DNA from: Xestospongia muta
Lineage: Eukaryota > Porifera > Demospongiae > Haplosclerida > Petrosiidae
Direction of reading: 5' to 3'
Assembly (NCBI GenBank): GCA_963693285.1
Contig: OY848917.1
Span: 6,334,118 to 6,398,117, forward strand
DNA length: 64,000 bases
The position numbers and the translations under genes were made by a program. Below the pieces are notes generated by a model. That model ran no database searches. It had not been told where the DNA came from and saw only the letters and a list, made by a program, of their open reading frames with translations. Below, in pieces: positions 45,960 to 56,600 of the stretch (positions are counted from its first letter, which is position 1; each line of letters starts with the position of its first letter).

Positions 45960-47250
45960 ACAGATAAACATACAAATGTATATATAAATCATATAAAGCA
46001 ATCCCTCCACCATAAACGCCTGAATTGTTTACAAAGATGTTATTTTTCTGAAAGGTCAAGGCACTACTATAGCTACATAAACCAGTTGTGTCATGATAGC
46101 TAATCTGAATTTGTTCAAATGTAATGTAACAAATGTTTATTAATGTCAAAGCATATTTGGTTTTTCCAATTTTTTGGGGACATTATTGGAATGAAATAAA
46201 CATCCTTTAAATAAAAATGTAGTGATGAATCATCTCCAAAGACTTCATGAAGAAATAATCCTGTTCCAGCTATGTATGCAATGTTATTGCATATCATGCA
46301 CTTACGAAACTCAATACTACTAGAGCCTTTGTGCCAATATATGTAAACTCTCCCTCCATATTGTGTAGCAACATTGTGTAAAAACTGGCTATTTTCAATA
46401 ATTACCTTGGATTTTGAATCATGGTCATCAGTTAACAAAGCCATGCCAGGTCCATAACCACAAAATATTTTTGAAAGTAGACTTTTGCCATACATACTAA
46501 TTGTATTGTTTACTACTAAATGATAATGACCTTTACGAGCATGAAACAAAAATTTGCTCCTACATCACTACTGTTACTGTATAATACAACTGAGTCTATA
46601 GAAATCAGTACTTTATAGTGTAAAAAATACTTAAACCACCACTTGATCTAATATTACTTGCTTCTCTTATGAAACAGTCTTAATGATTTAAACCAAATGT
46701 AAAATTCAATTTCACAATATCAAGTGTGTGTACTCGACCTTTTTTTAGCATCTTTGTAGAGATAGTTGATAACAGCATTGCCTCTAAAACAATTTCTACA
46801 TTTCTTATGATGTTGATTATTAGCAAATGAGGAGTTAGCAATTGACACATTAATAGTATTAAATAGATAGAGTCCCAAACCTGAGCTATTCTGGACTGAA
46901 ACTGATTCTAACGTAACATGATGAGTGTCAATAAAAACTAAGCTAACAGCATTAATTAATTTGAACTTTTGATATGAGAGCCCACACTTGACAATTGTTA
47001 AGAATTTCAATACAGCATGTGTGCCCTCATCAAATACTATGTCTCCATTGTGATTATTGCATATTAATACTGAAGTAGATTGTTTAACAGTATCGTGGAA
47101 ACCTTGTACTATATGACCCCCTCCCTTTAGAGTTAACTTACTGACACCTCTGATTATCAATGGATGATCAAGAGTATGAGTTCCCTCTAGGAAGTAGAAG
47201 ATTGTGTCATTAGCGAAGTATTGGTTATGATGATTACATTTTGGCTTCTA
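45960..47250 (-). pseudogene. Decayed beta-helix (PbH1-type repeat) surface or secreted protein gene
   Basis: Reading from 47250 downward gives KPKCNHHNQYFANDTIFYFL, EGTHTL, GVSKLTLKGGG and a series of short beta-strand turns rich in Asn (VQNSSGLGLYLFNTINVSIA, NSSFANNQHH). It then changes frame near 46740 and again near 46560 and 46150, with later pieces NSQFLHNVATQYGGRVYIYW and NNIFVNNSGVYGGGIALYD. The pattern of a strand followed by NSSF or NNxA and then GGG is that of right-handed parallel beta-helix proteins abundant in sponges and cnidarians. No intact start, signal peptide or complete frame remains, so I call it a pseudogene. Confidence 0.55.
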
Positions 47251-48184
47251 GTTCGCTTTATATATTGAAATAGACTAGTTTTGAATATGTTGAAATAGTA
47301 TCTGCTTATGACTTCTCTTAATGAGCATATACTACAAAGATTACTTGGTTGAAATTACACAAGGCCTTTATAAGTGAACAAGATAGGATAACAGTGATGT
47401 AGCTCTATAGAGTAATATAAATTCATTGCTTCTTGGTATATGCAATATAACATGCTATTCATATAGTAATTTTCAAAATATCTCCTATCTCAGCACATAT
47501 TTAGTGCTTAGTATTGTAGTACCATGTACACACACAAACATGTTAGAAACAACTGCTATATATTGTTTAGATATAAAATGTAACTGAGAGTATATAAGTA
47601 ATGTCACCTTCTGAGTAACCTATAATATTTTTAAAATTAATTGGTCAGATTATGGATAAGTTTGTAGTTTACTTTAAGAGATTGCATTTATATAGATATA
47701 ATTATTATATATTATGCTGAATTAATAATACTCTGTAAAGATACAATTGCATGTACAAGTGAAATTGGATTGTTGACTATATATCACTGTAAAATTAATA
47801 TGTTATTTGTAGTGTACATGGATGGTTACTATGGAATGTGTCAGTATGGCATACTATTACAAAGCAACAAATTACATAGTGAGTAATTCACATAATGAAT
47901 TTTATATTCCATCCATGTAAGGCACAAATTATTCATTAAAATAACATCATAATGAAAGGGTTTATGTATAACCTTAAGTTATAATAAAAGTTGTTGTTAT
48001 AATTATTATTTGCTAAAATAATAATCCTCTTCAAAGATACAATTGCACTTACAAATAAAATTGGATTGTTGACTATTAATCAACTATTATTGACATGTAT
48101 GGTATTAAATCATAATAAAGGTTTATGTATAATCTTGGGTTAAAATAAAAGTTGCAGATTATTTGTAAGCTATTGGTAGCCACC
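47251..48184. repeat. Diverged direct repeat in intergenic DNA
   Basis: AAAGATACAATTGCATGTAC followed by AAATTGGATTGTTGACTAT (about 47737-47782) recurs at about 48035-48080. The segment with GGTTTATGTATAA and AATAAAAGTTG recurs at about 47960 and 48120. This indicates an old local duplication. No gene was seen. Confidence 0.55.
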
Positions 48185-49258
48185 TTAAATTGTACTTTCA
48201 TTTTCAGGCTCATATTCTGTTGGAGATGATGTAACTGTTTCTGTTCCACTTACTATTGTATCAAATGTATTATACCTTGCATTTTGTGGAAGATTTGATA
48301 TCTCTTGGTAGGGTTTCATACAACAAGAAAATAACTGTCTTGCTTTGTAAAGTTTGAATTTTCCAAGAAAAAAAAGATGAAGTAGAAATGTCATTCCACT
48401 AAAAAATCCCCAGCTAGGATCGGCCATAGCATGTACAACCCAAAGGACTTCTTCGTTTGTGTAGCTATCAGAAATGGCGCGATAGAGACGATTAGCTAGA
48501 GCCAACCATCCAAGTATCTGAAATATAATAGGATATGCTATGAGTGGTAATGTTTCTTTCAAAGCTTGTCTGTAGCGCATGGTTTTTTGATCAACATGAT
48601 CATATGACGAAGACTTTTTACATCCTCTATAAGATAGAATAAAAGTCATGACTATGATAAGGCCAGTATTAAATGTGCAGAGAATTAACAATGGAACATA
48701 GCACAATGCAAACTGCTCTATTAGTCCTGCCAATATTAAGTTACAATCTTCATCATGTGTTCGAATCCAGCACCATCCGCCAGCCAAACCATAGGCGTTA
48801 TTTAGGAATGGTATCCATGTGAAAGTGACAGGAAATAAAAAAGAAAATGGGACATAAAAGTATTCAACCTTTTGCACAAGACAGTAACATAAAACTAAGC
48901 CAGACAGCACAACTACAACAACTGTAGTGAATAAAAATTTAGTCCATATTGAAAATTGAACCATAAATGCAACAATAGCACAAAGGAAACTGTTTTCATA
49001 TTGTATCTTATTCACTACCATTTGAAGTAACATTGTAGCGGAGCATAACAATGCTGATATCAGCAGATACAAAGATAATCGATGAGTGAGATTTTTTTGT
49101 AACCTGAAGAAAACGAATAAACATATACCAATGAGACATGATATTGTAGAAATAATGGCTGTGGTTCCACGTGCTAAAAAGACCTCTTGTTTAGTATTGA
49201 ATGGAAGAGAACAAGAGGAGTTATTAAATGATGAGGTCATCCTATTGCTAAAAAACAA
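48185..49258 (-). CDS. Intronless seven-helix GPCR, cAMP-receptor-like (cAR/GPR157-like) class
   Basis: A single frame of 357 aa with an extracellular N-terminus containing NxS/T sites (FNNSSCSLPF). Seven hydrophobic segments begin near AIISTISCLIGICLFVFF, LSLYLLISALLCSATML, FMVQFSIWTKFLFTTVVVV, FYVPFSFLFPVTFTWIPF, ALCYVPLLILCTFNTGLII, TLPLIAYPIIFQILGWLAL and SWGFFSGMTFLLHLFFLGK. GGWCWIR in the second extracellular loop with a partner Cys before helix 3 (NSFLCAIVAF) is the pattern of Dictyostelium cAMP-receptor-like and GPR157-like receptors. The cytoplasmic tail is Ser/Thr rich. The ligand is unknown. The second in-frame Met (residue 7) could also be the start. Confidence 0.8.
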   Translation of the reverse strand: MFFSNRMTSSFNNSSCSLPFNTKQEVFLARGTTAIISTISCLIGICLFVFFRLQKNLTHRLSLYLLISALLCSATMLLQMVVNKIQYENSFLCAIVAFMVQFSIWTKFLFTTVVVVVLSGLVLCYCLVQKVEYFYVPFSFLFPVTFTWIPFLNNAYGLAGGWCWIRTHDEDCNLILAGLIEQFALCYVPLLILCTFNTGLIIVMTFILSYRGCKKSSSYDHVDQKTMRYRQALKETLPLIAYPIIFQILGWLALANRLYRAISDSYTNEEVLWVVHAMADPSWGFFSGMTFLLHLFFLGKFKLYKARQLFSCCMKPYQEISNLPQNARYNTFDTIVSGTETVTSSPTEYEPENESTI

Positions 49259-49464
49259 AAATTGAAGTATATTAAAATACTAAAATATAACACGTATATA
49301 GCTTCAATGGCTTTGGGCATTACAACTCGGATGCCAACATTAATCGAGAATACTCAAATAGTATAAACTGTCCGACATACCTTAGTACAACGTAGAGCAT
49401 CCATACATAGAAAACAATTAATTACGGACCGTAAATTACAACATCAATTCGTATATTAACTCAG

Positions 49465-50097
49465 CTATTTAGCTATAGACCCTCCTCTTTGCTGATGCTT
49501 AATTGTAAAAACTGTTTGTTCGATTTTGGAGTTAATTCCCTGGCTGAATACTACATCTTTTACTTTGCACTTAACTCTTCTATTCCAAATTGTGAGATAT
49601 GCATGTTTAAATTTAACTTGCATACCTATTGGGGATAATAACTTTTGTAAGGCCTTCTTGAATGAATAACTCATCACGATAGTTCCAAAATAGTTTGGGT
49701 TTCCCAAGTCACGTTTTGGGTTACCTTATGCTTTGATATGTAAGCTCTTTATAATGTTGTGTACTACTTTGTCATCGCCTGTTTCATCCCAAGTAAATGC
49801 ATTCTATATATTTCTATAGATATTAGAGTAAAGACACATATTACACTGATACCAATGGGCCACAGTATTTTTGTATGGATTTCTACATTCATCCCAACCT
49901 TGATCTTTTCTTTTTGTCACTGAAATTCCTACAACCCCTTTTATTTCTTTAAAACGTTTTTTTCTTATGCTTGTATATTTAATATTGATAGGTTTATTGA
50001 GGAAGAAGTGCCTGTATGGTTGCAAATATTTATACCCAAAGCTGTGAAACAATTTATTACAAAACAAAATCCTGCAGGCAAAGACACAGAGGACCAA
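49465..50097 (-). other. Unrecognised broken coding relic
   Basis: Two adjacent frames (50097-49804 and 49707-49465) are joined by a stop-interrupted stretch (AFTWDETGDDKVVHNIIKSL). Blocks such as IRKKRFKEIKGVVGISVTKR, WYQCNMCLY and KKALQKLLSPIGMQVKFKHA look coding-like. The last block vaguely resembles the thumb region of some non-LTR or Penelope-type reverse transcriptases, but I cannot support that. It lies directly upstream of the GPCR, in the same orientation. Confidence 0.3.
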
Positions 50098-50392
50098 GTG
50101 CTTAATATGCTCTGTAAGTCTTCTTTCTTTTAATTCACTACAAAATGTATATTTTTATATAGTCACAATGTGTATAAGCATTTGTCTGTATACCGTTTCA
50201 TCAAACACAACTTTTGCTAACTTTTATCTGCTTAAATATAAAGTACACTCATGTAAGTTGGATTAACTATTATCTATTATAGAACAACCACAATGTGTAC
50301 CTTAGTGCCTGCTGTAAGTAGCATTGATTAAACATGGCTTTCCTCTATATCAATGGCATTTATCTATTTAAACACAAGAACACACGCGCAAT

Positions 50393-53043
50393 TTATTCAT
50401 TATTAATATGTATATAATTGTTCCTTGTTAGCTGTCTTCTTTTTAAGAACACAATAACTGCAATAGTAGCTAATATCATTATTAACACGACACAAATTGT
50501 AGCAGTAAATGGTACAAGATTTGACCCTGTACAAAACAAAACCAAAATGGGAAATTATTACAAAAAAATAATATGCAAAAATATATTTCAGCAAAGTTCA
50601 TTATGTAGTATTTTACATATACTTGTATATGTTTTATGTGATTAATTAATTAATGCATGTAAGTACATACATAATCTTAATATGACTATACCAATGAAAG
50701 CACATTACTGACAAAAGAGAGGACTTCACTGTATGTGTGTCCTATTATTATAATTAAGTACAATACAATACTCACTCAAAAATATCGATTATGCTCATGC
50801 TTTGATGTTCGATGGATGTCTAAAGGAACATTCATATCACTGGATGGATAATATATCTTTGGTAATCCATTATTAATATACACTTGAAATTGTCCATTAT
50901 TTACAACTACAGAGTCAGAAGTATCTAGTTGATTGACCAGGTCTTGATTGGAGAATATATAGTAATAGAAAGCAATATGAACATACACATGTGAATAAAC
51001 AATAATAATTATATATCAGCGTCTTATTTACTGATAGCAATACAATCCTACTCACTAGTTCCATCTGAGTATGGATGATATGTGATGGTACGAGTAAAGG
51101 ATTGCCCACTTCCAAGGTTGGTAGTAGCCACAAACACATTACCACGAGTAAAAGCAAAGAACTGATCATCTACATATCTCTGTACTTGATCTGACTCATA
51201 TAATGAAGAGCCAACACTCTTCCTGAATTTCAACATTGTAGCAATAATTTGATAAAGTGTGTGATTAGTATTATAATGAGGCCATAGTGACTCTCTATTA
51301 TTAGGATCCTGACTACCACTAAATCCTTGTTCAGTTCCATAATATATAATAGGAATACCCTAAACAATGAACAGTTATATATTTTACTTTACTAAATAGG
51401 GTAACTTAAGTAAACAATCAAATCAATTTAAACATTTGTCAAGAAATATATAATTAGTTATATTGACAATACTAAATTGTTTTCAATACCTTAGCAAACA
51501 AATTATAGGCCAATGCATTTTGCAAAGTATTCCAATCTGAATTTTTGCTTAGAAAGCGTGGATTGTCATGATTATCCAGAAATCCACCAAGAATACTGAC
51601 ATCACTAAAAACTTGATTCTATGGGACAAAACATATAGCAATTAGAAATGTACCTATACATATTGTTCTCACTGCAGTGACTCCATCATGTATATTATTC
51701 ATTGTCTGTTTCTCTTGAAAAGCATTGTAGAGTTTATAGTACATAGGGTAGTCTAGTACAGCATTTAGTGGTCCTTGATATCCTGAACAGTAATTAGGAT
51801 CTCCATTAAAGACTTCTCCAATAGTAAACACACCAGCAGATTGTGAATACTCAGTCCAAAAATCTTTAGGTACCTATTAAATGCCAAGCAATATATTTAC
51901 ATGTACACAAATATATACATAATTATTATTGAGTATATGACTTACCTCTGGTGTTGTGTCAACTCGAAGTCCATCTAAATCATATTTTTGAACTTGCTCT
52001 TTGATCCAATTATTAAGAGTAGATCGAACAAAACTGTTACTTTGATCTAAATCTGGCAAATTAGCAAGTCTACAAACCTCAACCTATAAAGGTATATTAA
52101 AATACCTGTGAAGCAATATATCAACAAAGGTATTACCAAGAAAAATGTCTTGTGATCACATCAGCCATCATGTGATATATGTGATATCATAACATATTAT
52201 TGCAAGCCTATCACATGTATTACCTTATTTAGAATACTTTTAATATTATATACTGTGCATATGACTCATGATTTACCATATATGCTTTGAGAGGAATTGC
52301 AATTATATTTTTTGCTAATATATGAGTAGTCTTTAATTGTATTTACTTGATGTTGGTCAGTGAAGTCAGTGATAAGACAATAACTGTGATAGTGCTCTGA
52401 CTCATTGAATGGAAAGAATTTGGCAAAATTTGACCAGTCGCCATATTTTTGATTCCCCATATGATTACCAACTCTATTAAAAGACAATAGATAAATTGTT
52501 ATGATATACAATAAAATAATCCAATAAAAATGTGTGTTAATATAAGCTATAACAAACCAGATTTACTTCATATTTAAGTTGATAAAGACAAACTTACACA
52601 TCTAACATGACCCAGATGTCCCTGCTATGACATGCTTGGACTAAGTCCTTCAAATCCTGCTCTGAACCATAGTTAGGATTGATTTGAGTCAAATTTTGCT
52701 GCCAATAACCATGATAACCATTGTCAGTTTGTGATGGTATTGGAGAAATCCATATAGCATTAGCTCCAAGACCTTGTATGTAATCTAACTTCTGTGCCAT
52801 CCCTTTAAAAGTGCCCCCACAGTAAGTACTTAGATTATCACATGATGTAGAATCATCAGACTCCTTTGCAAATCTATCAGTTAGTAACTATAAAGCAATG
52901 TACAAAGCAACAAAACAATATTTTAGCTAGTTGTATGTTATTGTACTTACTTGATAGATGACTCTGCTTTTCCATTCTTCAGCAGAACGACTATCAACAG
53001 TGACTATGATGAATAGAAAAAAGAGACACAAGATTAACTTCAT
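50393..53043 (-). CDS. Secreted GH13 alpha-amylase with probable C-terminal membrane anchor, 9 exons
   Basis: Exons in transcription order: 53043-52951, 52887-52598, 52473-52347, 52083-51946, 51873-51673, 51618-51490, 51359-51056, 50942-50841, 50526-50393. All phases agree, giving 505 aa. Exon 1 encodes a signal peptide (MKLILCLFFLFIIVTVDS). The four GH13 regions are complete: DVVGNHM, GLRVDTTPE (nucleophile Asp), FTIGEVF (acid/base Glu) and FLDNHDNPRF (transition-state Asp). AIWISPIPSQTD and GYHGYWQQNLTQINPNYGS resemble the fungal Taka-amylase type (GH13_1) more than animal pancreatic-type amylases. It hydrolyses alpha-1,4 glucans. The last exon encodes a membrane segment (PFTATICVVLIMILATIAVI) and a basic tail (FLKRRQLTRNN). 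An alternative end, without splicing at 50841, stops at a TGA near 50776 after KHEHNRYF and would be soluble. Confidence 0.85.
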
Positions 53044-53632
53044 TTCTGTCACTAACAGTACTTACTATGAGGGGTGTGGCTGTTTGCTTTGCAGACAATT
53101 AACTATAGTTAGTCTCATCCCCAGACTATCACGCCCCCAAGCTAAAAGCATTGCAGGCAAGACTAATCAACTATTGGAGTATGTACTCTCACAGTTAAAT
53201 ACTGACACCATTCACTGATAGGCTGACACAAACTCATAATATAAAGATGCAGTAGTTATAGCAAAGTAGATTGTTGAATATATTTTAGTGGGCGCTAATC
53301 TGGTGTGTGGCTAGTCTCTTGTATCTGGAAAACGTTTCGAACTTACAGGAATCACTTTTTATGGAATTTACGTTTAGACTATTTATGACCCTTGTTAATA
53401 CACTCGACTGCATATACTTAACACAGAATAATTCAGTCTGACTTTCTTCACTAATGTCACATTTCGACGGACTTTCCCTGGGGACCCCCCTACCCGTTAC
53501 ATAGCATGTTAGTATAATGTTGGTAGTAATCTCAGGAAGTCATAATTTATTGCGTATAGTTAATTCAGGCATTTTAAACGCTTTCAAACAATTGATGGGC
53601 TTTTGAGTTCCTTGTCAGTACCAGATCAGAAT
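53044..53632. promoter_or_regulatory. Head-to-head intergenic region (amylase / PARP14-like)
   Basis: The 589 bp between two divergent start codons must hold both promoters. It is less AT-rich than the introns (GGGCGCTAATCTGG, GGGGACCCCCCTACCCG). CGGACTTTCC at 53468-53477 is one base off the classical kappa-B site GGGACTTTCC. No TATA element was identified. Confidence 0.4.
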
Positions 53633-56600
53633 ATGGCCAGCAACGTTATACAGTCAACGCTACAACTTCTAGGAGATGCTAGTGATATCAATGAAGACAC
53701 TGTTAACAAAATAATGAATAAATATGGAGGTGAATTGGTACAAGTGAAACAAGTGAGAATGTTGTCTGATGTCGTCGGCTCCACATTGGTAACTATAACA
53801 GCTACTGAGAAGGGTGAGTTCTACTCAGGTGATACTAACAAACCCTTAAGAATTGGCTTTTTTTCGGAGTTCTATTCAAGCTATTTCAATTTATGTAACA
53901 CGACCATGGGGGTAGGAATTGCATGGGGAGTTTTTGCATGTACAGATACCATTTAAGACTTACCTATTAAACTTTTCATAGTTTTTTAAAGCTATTTCAT
54001 TTATCACAAGACAATAGGGGTAGTGATGTTATTGGGTTTGTTGAAGCTAACATGGTCTTGCATTATCATCTCCTCGTAGGAGAGAGGAGGGGGTTTGGAT
54101 ACTGTTTACCATATATTGATTAATGCTCATATTGTATCAATTGTTCACTGTCAAACTACCATTCTTTTTATGACAGTTTTGTTATAGTATAATTAAAATT
54201 TTATAAAAATATGCATTATGTGTTTGGAGCAGTATGACATGTAGGGTAATTGTCCTATTTAAAATTTTGGGAATATTAATAATTCGCCACCATTTGAAAT
54301 GAGTAATTAAGTGGTATTGGTGAGATAACATTTTGAGACCTAGTTATATATATATAATCCTCTGAAAGCTTTCTAATTTTTATAGTTTTGAAATGCTTGT
54401 ATTAACTGGTTTTTACACATTTATAATAATTGACTACACCCTTGTCATAAAGTAATTAATACCAAACTTTCAGCAAACTTTCGTGTGTCAGTTTCCTTGC
54501 CGTATCATTCTTATTACCCTTTTGATAATCATAGTATTAGCCCTTTATATTTATGTAAGTTGGAAGTGAGGAAGAGGATCACTGAAGCTATCTTAGTCCC
54601 TTTTCCTCCCATTTGAACACGATCATTGAATGTTGTTTTTACAAACATTAATGGCTTTAATACTTCTAAATACTTGACAAATGAACTCTAATATAACTCA
54701 ATATAGTGTTATGATTATCAAAAGTTTTTGATGTCATTTATGAAATGAAATGAGATATTTAAATTTTGAGTACAGTATCACTAATTTTATAAACTAAAAT
54801 ATCTGAGAACTTCAACACAACTGGGTATGTTATTATGCGTATCGTAGTATGTTGGAATTGTAATATCTCTCCAACAGAAGCGTTATTACAATCACAATGT
54901 TATCAATTGTATAAACTGTGGTCACTTTCAGTTTGATAACAAGTAACCTTTTTATCACAAAAAAGATTATAATTGAAGAAATCATGCTATAATTGTTTTT
55001 AAAGATAGTATCTGTACAATGAAGCACTGACTCGAGCTACAAGATCAGATAATTAACAACAGTGTCTGTGAAAAACTAATAGCTATAGAATGCTAGAAAT
55101 ATAGGTATAGAAGAAACTTCAAGTACAATCAGACACACTCATTGTCATACCACTCACATTTAACATTAATGGATGCAGTTTAATTTCTTTTGTCGCTTTT
55201 AAAACAAATGGATATACATAAAATGTGGTCCAAAACTATTATAGAAATCCTTTTAAAGCCTGTGAAGCTTATTGCCATTTTTAATAAACATAAGCATATC
55301 TAAATACTTATAAATTATATGTAAAGCCAATATACTTCTTTGATTTGGGAACAGTAAAAGTGCTGGAAATATATTTAATACATTATATTGTATTGAGGAT
55401 CATAATTACCTTTTATTTAGATCTTGAAGATTTTCTAAAGCAGTTTCCTATACAATTTAATATGAAGCAAGTTACAGTGGGTAAAATGTGGCATCATACA
55501 TCAGAAGAACCTTCTACTGTTATACTGGAAAACCCACCTGTTGAAGTACGTGTTCAAGATGTCAAAAAGTATCTGGAAAATATTGGAGTAAATGCTACAA
55601 CAACTGTTAGCCAAAATTCTGTTGTAATAACACTAAATGATCCATCAGGTAGTAACACTATGTATTCATTATATATAAAAATAATTAAGCTTTCATTTGT
55701 GTTATCATATACTATAAACAATAGTATGATACACTATTATGGCATTACAAACTGGTATTTCTTCTTAAATGAGGGATTAATGAAATGTAAATAAAATTAA
55801 TAAAATCTAAGTATATTGGACTAATTAACATATGAGCCATGACCAGAGTATAAATGTCAGTATGAAATTCCTACATGTACGAACTAATCCAAAATCATTG
55901 ATGAGAGATATACAAGTTTAATCTATTAAAGCAATAGTTTACTATGTGGGTATGGACTAGTATGTAAAGATCTTATACTGCCACAGGATACTTTGAGTAT
56001 ATACATTAAAGAAATTCGAATATGTTGACTGAGAATGTGCCAAAAATGTATTAAATATCTAATATCATGAGCTCTAAAACAACGATCAGTATTGATCCTG
56101 TTTATAGGCCTATTGAGCTCAATGTGACTGCTTAAAAGGAATAATCAACTCAAAGATCTTTGATTATAACTATATTTTATCCATATTGCACTATCTATTA
56201 AATATTATCAGTCTCTAAGCAACTATAAAGGATGACAGTTTTTTCCTATAATCCTTTGCTATACCAAACATCTGCTAACTCAACAATTAGCAGATTGTTA
56301 TTATACTAACAGACAATACTATTACTACATTGTCACAATTTATAATTAAATTAAACATTTCCTATTTTCAATAGACCTTCCATATTTAGTCACCAACTGT
56401 CACACAGTTAATGATCATCGTATTTTCTTCAAAGAAATATCCTCTCAAAACCCCCAAAATCTAACATGTGATACACAAAATGACTCTGTGTTACAGCACT
56501 CTCAAAGCTCGACTGCAATTGATATTCCAAGGAATCGTAGTGGTAGTGTGCTACATATTAAAGACCTTCCAGAAGACGCAAATTCTTTGTCAATTAAAAC

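Noticed and set aside
52958..53218. 86-codon plus-strand frame
   Set aside because: It overlaps amylase exon 1 on the opposite strand and the shared promoter, with no domain.
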